Source: Neurospora crassa OR74A
Lineage: Eukaryota > Ascomycota > Sordariomycetes > Sordariales > Sordariaceae
DNA: 64,000 nt
Assembly: GCF_000182925.2 (NCBI RefSeq)
Contig: NC_026505.1
Span: forward strand, 2,418,001-2,482,000
Direction: 5' to 3'
The notes under the pieces were generated by a model. It searched no databases. It was given only the letters and a program-made list of their open reading frames with translations, and was not told the DNA's origin. The position numbers and the translations under genes were made by a program. Positions 35,800-49,840 of this stretch are shown piece by piece (position 1 is the first letter of the stretch; each line of letters begins with the position of its first letter).

Positions 35800-36496
35800 G
35801 GAAGGAGGGGTGAGAACGAACAGTAGGAGGAGAGGTGGGAGAGGTGGAAGAGGTAAGAAAAGGAGGAGGGTTAGATTCTGTTCGTGACGAACGTTTTGGT
35901 CTGATCTGCCTGGTCCGGTCCGGTCCGGTCTGGTCTGGTTTGGCTTGATGTACTACTACTGGGTTTGGTGTTGAAGAAGCCAGGGGAATGACCGGATAGG
36001 TCTTCGGCGATGAGACCTGGAAAAGCAGGTAACAGGCAGACTGGGCGTGCGTGCGTGTGTATGCATGGACATAAGACTTGGGATATGGGAAACGGCGTTA
36101 AAACGGGGGTGGCATAGATGCTTTTTTCCCTTCGTGTACAAATACGATAACATATAGGCATTGGACGAGGATAGATCTACGCTCCCCTAGCATTTCGGGG
36201 ACTCGGTTTCGTGGACGGATAGATGAAGAGATCTCCATTCTTTGTTCGTTGCTGAGCATGTTATGGCATTGTAAAGTTTTCATGTGAAGACGGGAATATG
36301 TAAAGAGCAAGTTCAAACATGTATCATCTCGGCTTCGATCGGGGGTTAGGCGAAGTACTTTATCCTTTTTCGCTTGCATTATGTCTGAATCGCCCATGTG
36401 AACAAAACTCCTTGACATGCAGTACGACAAAGCGCGAGCCAATATTGGACATCACAGAACACAATGGGCTCTTCTCATTACCCTAGAGCCACTGAC
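35800..36496. other. Convergent 3' region between tim22 and snw1
   Basis: No gene. A pentamer repeat lies at 35911-35941. Confidence 0.6.
35911..35941. repeat. GGTCC/GGTCT pentamer repeat
   Basis: Six consecutive GGTCY/GGTTT pentamers lie downstream of tim22. Confidence 0.75.
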
Positions 36497-38395
36497 TTAG
36501 TCCTCATCGTCATCGATCCTCGTTCGTTTCGAGTCCCTCTCTCCATCATTCAACCCATAGCCGCGTTTGTTCGACGAGGAAGCACCGTCCTTCTCCACTT
36601 CGTTGAGGAACTTGTCCACGTTGAAGGGGTCCGCCCCCGTGTCCTTCTCGAACTGCACCGGCCCTTCCCTCGCCTCCGCCTCAGCCGTACCCTTGAACGT
36701 GCCACGACCCAGAGCCTCACCGAACCTGTTCGACTTCGAAATCCTCGCCATCTCGCTCTCGCCCGCCGCCTCGTCGTCGAAATCCTCCGCGTTGGCACGG
36801 GGCCTGTAAATGCTGCTGATAGCTTCCTGGGCGGCAAACAAAGGCTTGTCGTACGGGTTGTCCTCGTTGAAGCCGCTGTCGAAACCGCTAGACTGGTTGA
36901 ACAAGCGGGAGTCATACATGCCCTCCTTGGACTGCGTGGGCTTGGCGAGACCGAGGGCGATCTTCTCCGAGATATCTCTGTCCATCTCGCGGGCCATGAC
37001 CTGGGCTCTCCTCTCCGCACCCATGCGCGACTGTCTGAGTTTACGCTCCTCCTCGCGAAGTTTCTCCTTGCGCGCTTCCCTTCTCTCCCGCTCAGAGTCG
37101 TCATCGCTCTCGGAGCGAGATTCGGAACCGCTGTAAGAGCGGGATCGTGACCTCCTGCTCCGTCCACCAGCCGCGCGCTCCGCCCTGGCTTGCTGCGCAA
37201 GTTGGCGCAGATGTTCCTCCTTTTGTGCCTTCTCCTTCTCTGCCAGCCTCTGCTGCATCATGGCTCTCTGTCGGACTTCCTCTCTAGCGTGTCTATCGGC
37301 CATGAAGAGGGCTTCGGAGAACTGAGCGAACTTGTCGTTGATTTGCACGTCTTGCAGACCGCGGCCGTCGGCGGCCAATCTCTTGTCGAGCGGGACAGTG
37401 AAACCCTTGGGGTTCTTCCAGTTGGAAATAGGAGGTGCTATCGCTTGTTAGTAGACCACTCTCCTTGTGAGACAGATAGATGACTTACGGATTCTCCATG
37501 CTTCTTGATCCTCGGCCGTCAACTTCCTCGGAGGCGAGTGCATAACTGGAGGAGGAGGAGTCGGGGGTCCTCTGGGAATCTTCTTGTGCTTGAACTTGGG
37601 TGGCTCCATGGGATCTGCCAACTGTTAGTTTACCGCCCACAGCTAATGCTCAAGTCTTGAATGCCATACCTCTCTGTCGCTCCACAATCTTCATGATACG
37701 GTCTTGCTTCTTGGAGTTGTCTCCCATCTGCGCTGATGGCGTGTAGCGCACAAACGTCGGCTCTCGCTTCGTATTGATGTTGATGTTTTTGGGCTTCTGG
37801 GACGCCACGGCGCCGCTGACCAGCGCAGCCAGTGCATTCTTGGTCCTCTCCGCCGTTGCTTCCACCTCCTCTTTGCTCGGTCGTGACAAGTCAAGATCGC
37901 CCGCTTCGGCCCTCTGTCGCAATGGAATCAGATCCTTGAATGACGCGTGAATGACCCGGTCGCTGCTGTGACCCTGTCGTGCGATCGCTGTGTAGTCGAC
38001 CTTGCCCTCTCCATCAACCTGAACAACTAGCGCGTTTGACTTGTTCGAGGCGTCCTTGCCCCAGGGATACTGAGCAACGGGAATCTCTGGAAAGGCACCG
38101 CCATCGCCGAAATCCTCTGGTGCACGCGGTCGCCAACCTTGTCGATTTCCATACGGTGGTGGTCCGGTTCTCTGGGAGAGCGGAATGTTAGCATTAGCCG
38201 GTTTTCGAAAGCAAGCAAGCAAGCAAGCGGATAGTGGAGGGTGCGGTTACTGACCCTCAGCACAACTTGAGTTTCGTCAATTTGGCCGGCGCCGACAATT
38301 CTGGGACCGCGTTGCTGTGACTTTGATTCTTCGTATTCGCCGCTGTATTTTGGCTTCGGAAGAGCCTGAGATAGGCCTGCTGCTATCGAAGCCAT
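36497..38395 (-). CDS. prp45: SNW1/SKIP/PRP45 splicing factor
   Basis: Four exons (38395-38255, 38171-37670, 37614-37489, 37437-36497) encode 569 residues. The SNW core is intact: PPYGNRQGWRPRAPEDFGDG, the basic DPMEPPKFKHKKIPRGPP and the signature PPPISNWKNPKGFTVPLDKR, followed by LAADGRGLQDVQINDKFAQF. The C-terminal half is charged and helical with an RS-like stretch (SRRSRSRSYSGSESRSES, about 350-370) and YDKPLFAAQEAISSIYRP near the end. SNW1/Prp45 is a nuclear component of the activated spliceosome associated with the NineTeen complex and a transcription co-regulator. Length agrees with animal SKIP (536) more than with yeast Prp45 (379). Confidence 0.96.
38211..38228. repeat. (GCAA)4 microsatellite in snw1 intron 1
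   Basis: Four GCAA copies lie inside the 83-base first intron of the minus-strand gene, between branch site and donor. Confidence 0.8.
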
Positions 38396-39198
38396 AATTG
38401 TCGATCAATGAGTGGTTGTTGAAGTGATGCTTGATTGTCGCAAAATCGGTTGCGATGGGGTTTGGCAGTTGACGTTTACTTCGACATCACTGCCTGCAAT
38501 GAAAAGAAGTTCCAAGCAATGGTAGGTAGGTGGCTCAAGCGCGACGCTTCAAGGTCCAGTGTGGCGCCAGAGGAGAGCCAGTGGAGATACGTAGGTACCT
38601 GTAGCCAGCACTGCAGCCGCGGCGCTGGCATACCTACGGGCTACGGCACAGTAGACGAGACATGGGCATCCTTATCGGTCTCCTTATCAGAAGGGAAACT
38701 TGTATAGTCTACATGTACAGGAACACAATGTAGTCTAACTTGCTGCTGCTTTCAGGGGGCATCAAAACACCAAAAGCGGGCTCTCTTTTCTTTTGTATAC
38801 CGCTGGTAGTGTCATGTTGGCATGAAGTTCAGATCCAAGTTTCCCGTAAAATTGCCCAGTTCACGACATGTCCCTGGCTCGCAATAGCTCAGGTCTGTAC
38901 GCTCAAGTCTTGTACACTTGACCTGCTGAGAACATTCACAGTGCCATTGTCATTGCACGCTTGCACTTCTATTATGTTTTAGTGATAACTGGCCGCCAAA
39001 AAAATCCATCAGTCATACATGTAGATCGAAAACCAAGACACAGGGGCATGTTGTTGACATGACCACCCGTCGCCAACTCGTAAGCCATCATTATATGATA
39101 TACACCCCATGCAAGCAAGACCTGTGCTGTTTTTGTGCCTTACGCCCGGCCAAGACCAAATCAATCTCACTCCTTGGGAGTATAAAAGTAGTACACAT
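38396..39198. other. Upstream region of snw1 and 3' region of p24 gene
   Basis: No supported gene. Both neighbours are on the minus strand, so this holds the snw1 promoter and the p24 gene lies further along the plus coordinate. Confidence 0.55.
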
Positions 39199-40047
39199 TT
39201 ATACATAACCCTTCCGTGCGCCCTGTGTCGTCCATCCTATTAGCATCCTGACGCCAGCCTGGAAAGTTGGACAAAATGTGAAGCTTACCTGGAAGAAGAA
39301 TCTAACGATAAAGACCTGTAGAGCACCCATCGCAATGACCAGCAAGATCTGAATCAAACTGAAGTTGACAATTCGCTTCTCGGTGCTCCTGACTGTGCTG
39401 AAGTTGCGGTTCTCGCGCGTGCGGAAGTACTTTTGGTTGCGGGTGACGGTAGAAAGCTGCATCGAGATCTTGAAGAGAGACTCCTCGAGAGCCGAGGTCT
39501 GTTCGGGGGAGCTACCCTGCTTTGAAGGGATGGTAACGCGGGCCTCATCTTCGACCTATACCCTCACAGTCAGTATAAGTGGTAGGTGGTGGAGTAAAAG
39601 GGGGCGCCTGGTGTACTGACCGCAAGCTCGAAGTCGACGAACTTCTCAGCGAAGGTGCTCATCTCGTTGTTGAAGCAGAACTTGTAGTCACCGATCTGCT
39701 TGCCGGTGAAGACAAAGTCGCCCTGGCGTTCCTTCTGCCCATCCATAATCACATTGCCATCGGGGCCGGTCACTTCATAGTCGATATCGAACGAGCCTCC
39801 TGATTGTACCTGCGCAGCCAAGGTTAGCACATCGGTCCCGGCGCATGACAGTCGCGTGCATATCTGATGGAATGTCGCGAATCTGAGGTAGGCATACGGC
39901 AAAGTAAAAGGCAATCTTCTCGTTGGCCTTCTTGGTCGTGGCGAAGAAGCAGGCCTTCTCGTTGGCGACGAGCTTGTAAGTCAGGGCCGTGGCGGCGACC
40001 TCGCTGGCCAAGCCCAACAGGGCACAGGTTATTGTCGACAGCTTCAT
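39199..40047 (-). CDS. p24 (emp24/gp25L) family cargo receptor
   Basis: Four exons (40047-39898, 39809-39621, 39555-39289, 39222-39199) give 209 residues. MKLSTITCALLGLASEVAAT is a clean signal peptide. The GOLD domain follows, with the two conserved cysteines in EKACFFATT and YKFCFNNEMST, then the coiled coil, then one membrane helix (IQILLVIAMGALQVFIVRFF) and a short tail FFQGARKGYV. The FF pair next to the membrane and the C-terminal valine are COPII sorting signals of p24 proteins; a KKXX signal is absent. It acts in ER-Golgi traffic. The last exon is only 24 nt including the stop. Subfamily (Erp-type) is not settled. Confidence 0.92.
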
Positions 40048-41150
40048 GATGTGCTGTGTGGTGTTGGTAAGGAGGAATTGCCTGCAGTTCCTAGGGGTGT
40101 TCGATGTTGACTTTGCAGATCCCGTCTTCCCGTCGCTTAGTTCGTCTTTCAGGACAACTTGGAGTTTCACGGGTGCCAAGTCGCGAAGGGAAGCTGAGCA
40201 CAGGGCAACTCGACGGCCAGAAGCACTGTACCTAGTGGGCTAGGTATTCCACTTCAAGTTGTCCACTGGGAGCACGGGGCGGGTCTTGGCACTCCTGGGG
40301 GACTGGCCGGAACTTGGGCGGGCCACAACCAACATTTGAACGTTTTTTTCCGGGGGGGGGGGGGGGGGCGGATCATTCTCAGTTTCCTGACCGCCTTTAT
40401 TACCTACTGACATCCAATAGCCCGCCAGGTGTAGGTGGCTGCAGGGCAGTTGACGGCTCGAATCAGTTCCTGTCAGCTTCCACTTCTTGTTTGTGTCCCA
40501 GACTTGAGGTTTTTGAGCCGAGACATTTCCCCGCCCCCTGAAATGGAAGCTTCAGTGGGCTGGGCTGCATGTGGCCGCGAAGGGGAGGGGAGCACTGGAC
40601 CTCAGGGAGTCCCTTGGTTGTGTGGGAGATGGTGTGCCAAGCCAGCAGTTTCGAAGCTGGACCCTCGACTGGGGTCGCCGGGCGGTTTCCGAGCAGAGTG
40701 ACATCAATATGCGATTGGCAATGGAATGAAGAGGAAAGGGTCAACCACAATTCTGCTGTTATAATTTTCGCCCATGTCTGCAGGTCATTACTAACAGCTT
40801 ACATGACCATGTCTCGATTCTTATCGTTTGTCCGGGCGTCATACAATCCAGACTCGGCGTGTTTTGCACTGTTTTGTTGCCTTCCCCAAATCTTGTTCCA
40901 AACTCTACGCGTATGACAACTATCCACGTCGTTCTGTATTATTTGGGCATCAGCAGATTACCTAGGTTCCTAGTGCTTCTCCACCGCCGAATGATAAGTT
41001 CCATAACTTCATCCATCGACTTTCATCCAGCCCTATCCATGACATAAAGTCTGGCTACCATCTTCCCATCCCAAACAAACCCAAGACTTGCCCACACAAC
41101 CTTAACTTCAGAATCATCTTGGCTACCTCGTGAGAGAGGGTACAGCCAAA
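40048..41150. other. Divergent promoter region between p24 and PhoD-like genes
   Basis: No gene. It contains a 17-base G run at 40352-40368. Confidence 0.55.
40352..40368. repeat. G17 homopolymer
   Basis: Seventeen uninterrupted G residues follow a T7 run. The exact length may not be reliable in any assembly. Confidence 0.8.
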
Positions 41151-43150
41151 ATGGCGATATCACAAACGCGAGCAGCGGCCATATCGTCCATCGGGATAAG
41201 GGCCCTCAGTTACTTCTTCCTACGATGGGCAATGCTTCCGGTAAGTAGCTTTTGGGTGTCTTCAGTCAGCCTCGAGCTAACGAGGACATCAAGTTTGGTC
41301 CTGCGCTCATCTTCACACTCTTCGCCATCTATCTGCCTACTTTCGTGTCTGGCTACCGCAAGGAGCCCAAGTACAACTTGGTTGATGAAGTCGATGTGGT
41401 TGTTACCGAGACAACCATCAGGGACGACAATGCTGAGACGGACGACAGTCCTGGAGAGCCTGCTCCTAACGGCCACGAAAAGGTGGTCGCCGAGCAGGTT
41501 GACATTCAGGAGATCATCTCGATCGAGAAGCGACCCATGCACGCTTTGCGGACTCTCCTCAGCGGCGCACCCAACCCGCGGAGCCTGGCCCTGTCCGCAT
41601 TGACCTTCTTGATCAACGCTGCGTTGGTTGGCTTCGTCGCTGATCGATTGTTCCGCGAGCGTTACTACGGTGCTGAAGACCTTTCCTTTGCCCGCGTTGG
41701 CTATGTCGGCGAACACGAAGCTAAGCTCTTGATCCGTGAGCCGGATCAGACCAAGATGCCCATCAACATACAGATTCATCTCAAGGACCCCCAGCCTCCT
41801 TTTGACAACCCTCTGTGGCAATCAGTTGGCGGTGTCAGATGGACCGGAAACGAGACCGATTACACTGCTGTTGTTACGATTCCCCTCCGCAACTCGGGAC
41901 GGCGAACTTACGAATGGAAGACCTCGAACAACCACACCGGAGAGTTCACCACTCCGCCCAAGGTTGGCGAGGGCCCTCTCACTTTCCTCTCAACATCCTG
42001 CATCGTGAGCCGCTTGCCCTACAATCCGGCGGATCACCCATTGGCTATTCCCGGTATGCGACACTTGGCCAAGGTCCTCCCCAGCTTGGGCGCGCAGTTC
42101 ATGCTTTTCCTTGGAGACTTCATCTACATCGATGTTCCGCGCTACTGGGCCAAGAGCACCGAGGAATACCGCAAGAAGTATCGTCAGGTCTACGCTTCTC
42201 CAGACTGGCCAGCTGTTGGCCAGAACCTCAGCTGGATACACGTGCTCGACGATCACGAAATTCAGAACGACTGGTCTGCCAACACCACCGGCGTATACCA
42301 GAACGCCATCGACCCTTACAACCACTACCACGCAGCTGCCAACCCTCCGCTAGCCAAGAAGGCTGGTGCCCTCAGCGCTCGCAGCGGAGCCACATACTTT
42401 GAGTTTACCCAGGGTCCTGCTAGCTTCTTCCTGCTTGACACTCGCACCTACCGCTCGAACAACAAGGTTGCCTTTACCGACGATTCCAAGACTATGCTAG
42501 GCGCCGAACAACTCGAAGACTTCATTGCCTGGCTCAGGCGCCCGGAGCCGAAGGGCGTCAAGTGGAAGATTGTCGCTTCATCGGTTCCCTTCACCAAGAA
42601 CTGGGGCGTCAACACGCAGGATACCTGGGGCGGCTTCTTGACCGAGAGGAAACGGATTCTGGAGGTCATGTGGGATACTGCGAGCAGGGGCGTTGGTGTA
42701 GTTGTTCTGTCTGGTGATAGACACGAGTTTGCGGCTACCAAGTTCCCGCCGCCGATGAACAGCACATGGCCTGAAAGCGCTACGGTGTTTGAGTTCTCTG
42801 CTAGCCCATTGAGCCAATTCTACTCGCCTATTGGCACGTATAGACAAAGAGATACTGAGGATGTTGAGATCAAGTAAGTTATGCTCACCGAATTCCCATT
42901 GTTCGCGGTTGGACAACGTTGCTAATGCAAACCTTCCAGGTACATCAACAAGGGCAACTCCAAGTTCGGTGCTATCACCATCGAGAACCTCGAGGGAGGT
43001 GAACAGAGCGACTTAAAGTACCGCCTGTTTATTGATGGTGAGGAGGTCTGGAACACCGTAATCTTGTCCCCACCGGTCGTCATTGAAGATGTCAAGCCTG
43101 CTATCGCAGCTGGGTCGTGGTGGGAGCGGTTCTTCGCTTGGAGAAGATAA
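41151..43150 (+). CDS. PhoD-like metallophosphatase with N-terminal membrane helices
   Basis: Three exons (41151-41240, 41294-42873, 42940-43150) encode 626 residues. Two to three hydrophobic helices occupy the first ~160 residues (ALSYFFLRWAMLPFGPALIF, LPTFVSGYR, SLALSALTFLINAALVGFVA), separated by an acidic loop. The PhoD fold follows, with the metal-ligand motifs LGDFIYIDVPRYW, HVLDDHEIQNDW and LSGDRHEFAAT, and FSASPLSQFYSP near the end. PhoD-type enzymes hydrolyse phosphomono- or diesters using Fe/Ca. Here the catalytic part is probably anchored to the secretory-pathway or outer membrane. The substrate is unknown. Confidence 0.9.
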
Positions 43151-43938
43151 GCTGTTGGATACAGAGGATGTGAGAGATGAAGGAGATGAAGAAGAGTAAT
43201 GACTGAAAGGGTAGGGATTTGTCAGTTTTTGGTGTACTGATATGATAAAGTACATTGGGACTTGACATAACGATAATGAGGCCGGCAAGGAAAAGGGATG
43301 ACTGGGAGAATATGGGACATGCGTATTGGGGCGCAATAGATACCTGCTTTTTTCATCTGAAAGGTCATGGGATCTAGGTAGACAGTACAACTACAGTGAA
43401 ATCGAACTCAAGCTTGTAACATTGTCGATAGGAATGTCAGTCTCAGCCTCAAAGCTCTCGGCTTCGGCTTCGATGTCCCTGACTTATAATTCCCGATTCG
43501 GTTTAGCGCTCTAGCGGAGCCAGCCTAATGCCAGCCGAGGTAAAGCGTAGTGGATTCTCAAGGTGAAGTCAGACGGAAACGTCCCGCTCCATCTCGGAGC
43601 AAGGGGCCCCATCGCGAAACCAAGATACAAAGTTACTTCGTTTCTTGGTATAAGACGATGATGTGGTGATCATGATGCGACATATAATGTTTAGTACTCA
43701 TCGGCAAAATGTTCTTGCAACTTTTTTCCCTTTTCTTCGGTCCTCAAGGTGTGGTATTCTGTTGATTTCCCATCCCTTAGGTACTTTTGCATGTTTTCAT
43801 TGTCCCTGCTTCAGACGTACATAACACCTACCTACGCAAAGGCTCAAAGAGAATTACCGCTTCCACACTATATGTCCTCTCCGCCATTGTCCAGGACACC
43901 AACTGCTTAGAGCCACCTTAGAAGTACAGAAACCAAAG
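43151..43938. other. Region upstream of trimethyllysine dioxygenase gene
   Basis: No supported gene; promoter of the dioxygenase gene expected in the last few hundred bases. Confidence 0.55.
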
Positions 43939-45910
43939 ATGAGACCGCAAGTGGTAGGGGCAATCCTCCGCTCTAGAGCTGTTGTCAGCAGGTGTGAACC
44001 CTTATAACAAAATTCAATATCTGGTAACATTCGACTGACTTGGCCGTTCGTTCCCTGTTTAGACAACCTCTTTCGAGGACCCATATCTTTGCTGCCGTCA
44101 CTGTTGCAAAGTCCTCATCACCTGCCCAGAACTCGAGAAGAACCTTTTCATCCTCTTTCCGACGGTTGTATGAGCCAAAGGCGGAGATAACAGCTGAGGG
44201 ACTTGAGTTGAGCCCTCCACAGGCTGTTACGGGTGGAAAGCGGACTGTTTTGTAGGTTTGATTTTTCTTCACTGCCAGAAAAGCAAACCTTCATGGAAGC
44301 TATTTACTGACTTCGACTCTGTAGACCCAACTTCTGGCTACGGTAAGCCTTCGTTGCTGAATGTTGACTCAACTCAACGGTTAGCACTATGTGGATTCTC
44401 ATCGATTGACAACTGGACGACAGTGACAACTGCCGGTGTACGAAATGCGTGAACCAAGATACTCTCCAGAGAAACTTCAACACTTTTGCCGTAAGTAGCT
44501 CGCCTGACTCACTCGATGTTCCTCTCTTCAGTCGGTTTCACCACGTCTAACCGATGTTCAGATCCCCTCCGACATCCACCCAACAAAGGTTGAAGCCACC
44601 AAGGAGAACGTCACCGTCCAATGTGAGCATTACTCCGTCCCGAAACAAACGCTCACTTTACCTATAGTACTTCCCAGTCCCAGCCAGCCAACTAACACCT
44701 TCCCTTTTCCCTTCATTACAGGGTCCGACAACCACACATCCACCTACCCCTGGCCCTTCCTCTCTTTCTACCTCACCTCCAACGCGCGCGGGCACGAAAA
44801 CGACCAGATCTCCCTCTGGGGCTCCGAAGCCGGCTCCCGCCCGCCAACCGTCTCCTTCCCTCGCGTGATGGCATCAGACCAGGGCGTCGCCGACCTAACC
44901 GCCATGATCAAAGAGTTCGGCTTCTGTTTCGTCAAAGACACACCCCATGACGACCCGGACGTGACCCGCCAGCTTCTGGAGAGAATCGCCTTTATCCGAG
45001 TGACCCATTACGGCGGCTTTTACGATTTCACGCCCGACCTCGCGATGGCCGACACGGCGTACACGAACCTGGCGCTGCCGGCGCATACGGATACGACGTA
45101 CTTCACGGACCCGGCGGGGTTGCAGGCTTTTCACTTGTTGGAGCATAAGGCCGCTCCTTCTCGTCCTCCTCCTCCTCCTCCTCCTCCTCCTCCTCCTTCT
45201 GAAGAAAAAGAAGCTGCAGGCTCAGCAGCAGGGGAGGCGGCGGCGGCAGCAGAAGGGGGAAAGTCGTTGTTGGTCGATGGGTTCAACGCCGCGAGGATTC
45301 TGAAGGAGGAGGATCCCCGGGCTTATGAGATCTTGAGCAGCGTGAGACTGCCGTGGCATGCGAGTGGAAACGAAGGGATCACGATTGCGCCCGATAAGCT
45401 TTATCCGGTGCTGGAACTGAATGAGGATACCGGGGAACTGCATAGGGTTAGGTGGAATAATGATGATAGGGGTGTGGTGCCGTTTGGGGAGAAGTACAGC
45501 CCGTCAGAGTGGTATGAGGCGGCGAGGAAGTGGGATGGGATTTTGAGGAGGAAGAGCAGCGAGTTGTGGGTGCAGTTGGAGCCGGGGAAGCCGTTGAGTA
45601 AGTTTTCCCTTTGGAATTTGGTTGAGAGTGATGATGATGATGTGGTGGCTGACAAAGGTGATATAGTCTTCGATAACTGGAGGGTTCTTCATGGACGGAG
45701 CGCGTTCTCGGGTATTAGGAGGATTTGTGGAGGGTATAGTAAGTGTTTTTCTTTTCTTCCCCTTTGGCTGGAGTTTGGAGCAAGCTCCCTTTTCTGTGTG
45801 GCAGTGAAATTAACAACGCTTGTTTAACAGTCAACCGCGATGACTTCATCTCTCGGTGGAGGAACACGAATTACCCAAGGAGCGAGGTTCTTCCGAGGGT
45901 TACTGGTTAA
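43939..45910 (+). CDS. cbs-1: Trimethyllysine dioxygenase (carnitine biosynthesis)
   Basis: Eight exons (43939-43991, 44063-44251, 44325-44342, 44424-44490, 44562-44622, 44722-45597, 45667-45738, 45831-45910) encode 471 residues. The Arg/Ser-rich start MRPQVVGAILRSRAVVSR is a mitochondrial presequence. An N-terminal zinc-type cysteine cluster (DNCRCTKC) is followed by the 2-oxoglutarate dioxygenase core with iron ligands His251 and Asp253 (LPAHTDTTYFTD) and His430 (VLHGRSAF), and 2-oxoglutarate-binding arginines near IRRICGGY. It hydroxylates N6-trimethyllysine, the first step to carnitine. The sequence agrees with my memory of the studied N. crassa enzyme. Exon 3 is only 18 nt. A proline/alanine-rich insert of about 40 residues lies between the metal site and KSLLVDGFNAA. 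Confidence 0.95.
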
Positions 45911-47097
45911 GGACTGATTATCTGGAGGATGGTGAATATTCTCAGGAACGACCGTGGTGTCTCTTCACGTCTCCCGTATGGATCTTGGATAACGGATAAT
46001 TGTTAGACCAAACATTTACCTAGATTTTGACTAGGAGGCTTTCTATCCGCCCTTTTAGTTGTAAACAGCCACAAGGATGACCCAGAAGAATGGCAAGTTA
46101 TCATTCTTATAAATCGGAAAGAAACCAGCGGAAAATGAAGCATCGCCTACATGTTAAGGTCCAAGACACAGTAATGAAACGATGTTGAAGGTAGGAGGTG
46201 GTGTAGCATTCGTACTTCCCCAGCTCCTATGTTACCCCCACACAACCTTCATCCCCGCCCCCGCCAAAACAGAAGAGAAGCTTCCCCGATGAAACAACAA
46301 CAACAACAAAAGCAACAAAAGCTTCGTATCTTGGATCCTTTCTGATCATCAAGCCTGACTCGCTGCTTGTTATCCCGTGGCTCCACCGTAGAGGTGCATA
46401 AACCTACCACCAACGAGAACTTATCACCACCGTCTCGGTGAACTTCACCCGGATATGAACCGAAAACCCCTGATCATCAGATAAACGTGCAACGACCGGA
46501 CAGCGACCACGGGGCACACCACAACTCAGCAGCTCCACCGTTGTCATCATCCTGCATGGGGTGCAGCTACGCGAGGGTCTCTTTCACCGGCTCACCCACG
46601 GGGCCCCTCACTTGTTGCTCCAAGCTCCCCCAGCTCCCCCACTGAAACTTCGTGTGAAGCTGGCGCCGATATTGGCACCCGGTGGATAACAGCGAACCGG
46701 CTATACATTTACATAACCAAACATACATGCTACAGGAAGGTTCCCCGTAACCGAACATCTTTTGTATGGTCCGATGGGAGAGTTCGCTTCGTTCAGCCGG
46801 ACTTTGCTGGTGTAGTCCTGGTGGATCTCTCCATCTCCATGCTTGCAGCTTACGAGCTCCTGGGGGAAGAGTGGGGGATCTGTTTATAATGGAGGACAAC
46901 CCCTTCGGTGATGGCACACTACTTGGCGCCTTCCCTCCTGTTGCTTTTGTTGTTGTAGTGACTTTCGACTTGAGCCATTCTTAAAATTGGCTAACCGATA
47001 CTTGTCTTGTCTGGCCCTGACCGCAGACTATACTTAGGTACCATCAAGCCGACTTCTTGAAGCGCTCACATCAACAGATTATAACACAAACTCAACC
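45911..47097. other. Intergenic region between dioxygenase and SDR genes
   Basis: No supported gene. A CAA-rich tract lies near 46293-46325. Confidence 0.55.
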
Positions 47098-48146
<1,049 letters not shown>

Positions 48147-49840
48147 AGGCCCCAGAGGCGTTAGGTACCTCTATGACTGCTATATGAATAATGACTTGGA
48201 TAGATTAGCTCTATGGATATTTTAATACTCGTTGTCGGTATCAGGCTATCGCCAACAAGGCTGGCTTCCTGTACACGATATTTTGCATAGTTTGTGTTTC
48301 CGTGATGATACCATCCTTCCATTGGAGGATACCCGGGAAGGAGCTGTGAATGGGTGTGCAGGCCCCCCCGAGGGAGCCTTGAACTCTGCCTCGGAGGAGC
48401 ACAGCTTCGGTGTATTTATCGCCAGCTGTTCGGCAGCTGAGTGGGGTTTTCAATGACGACGAAAGTGGCCGCGGCCCGCCAACCTGGCGGTGAGGGGCGC
48501 TCTGCTTGGGCGGTCAGAGTTCAGTTCCATGCCTTTAGTGAGTTTTGGACCTGTCCCTGCGTGGTGCTTAGAACTAGTAGTCCCTGGCGGCCTCTGAAAG
48601 AGGGCCTTGCCGGGTCTAGAACCTCTTTCTGACACTTGGAGCCTCACAAGGGAACGTCTGGCAGCAATTCCACGGCGCACAGCTTTGGAGGAGAAGTGGA
48701 AATCCATCCCAGGCATTCGATTTGGGCGAAGGAAACGCCAGAGGCCAAGAGGAATATGACGTTCGTTCAAGACTTGCCGCGTGGGAAGGCACATCGCCAG
48801 ACACCGTGACAGTTCCTTGTGAGCCCGAGGCGCATTTTCGCATCGAGGCTGGGCTGGGATCCGTTGGCGTACCGCTGCAACGGATTGATACCTCTACGTT
48901 CAGTTCGTTGCCATTGATATCAGATGGGAGAGGAGAGCCCCTGTGGACCTGTGCCTGGGCTTCCTTGCCTCGCTGTTCCCTCTCCTGGTTGCAGGTGTTT
49001 CGGCAAGCTTAACCAGAACCCCTAAAACGTGCCCGCTCCGGGTACCTTACCTTCTGTTATGGATTCCACGGTAAATTGTTGATACTGTAAATAGCATCAG
49101 CCTCAAAGACTTTGTCGAGAAATACGAGCCGAAAACGGCACATTTTTCACACATCTGCTCACACTATACTATACCATTCAGCGCAATCCCCTCGATCATC
49201 TTTTGTAAATCTTGGAATAGGTGAAACACGCAACGGCAATAGCCTTCTTACATCCAACCCGCCAAAAAAATATATAAATCAAAAGAGGCGTTTAGGGTAC
49301 TTTTCAGGTTGTCCGTGGTTCAACGGCGGGAAACAAACTGAGAGGAAGGCAACAACCAGGTTGTACCCCTCATCCCACCCGGACCCCAGCTTTGCCCGGC
49401 CGCTGCTTGCTGCACCCTGGGTGGCATCCATTCACTGCTGGTGAACCACTCGCCGCCCGCTGTTCAGTGCTGGTGCATGCTGGCTGCCACTTCAGTCCAC
49501 CGCGGACCTAAAACTAACTGGAAGTCGCCTCCTTCAACTCCTCGGCCGGCCGCCCAACTCCCTCCTCCTTCAGCCCTACATTTTGGCTCGCAACCTTACA
49601 TTGCTCGCTCTTCCTCCTGGACAAACCGCCTTCCTTCCCTCAAACTCGACTATTTGGCCCATCTTGTCCCTTTTGCGACAACATTCATCGCACAAGTCCG
49701 GCGACCGACTATAGGGATTCTATACTAACGAACCCTGCCCAACACCTCCCACCTTGTCACTTATCTGGAGACTCTCTCGGACTGCTCAGTCTCTTGTTTG
49801 CTGCCGCCATTGCTAGTTATTATCTGTGATTACCAGAGAC
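48147..49840. other. 1.7 kb region with calcineurin A promoter and 5' leader
   Basis: No supported gene. The last ~400 bases are pyrimidine-rich and likely the cna-1 leader. Confidence 0.55.

Noticed and set aside
36464-37150. 228-codon plus-strand frame over snw1
   Set aside because: Antisense to the charged C-terminal exon of SNW1; no independent support.
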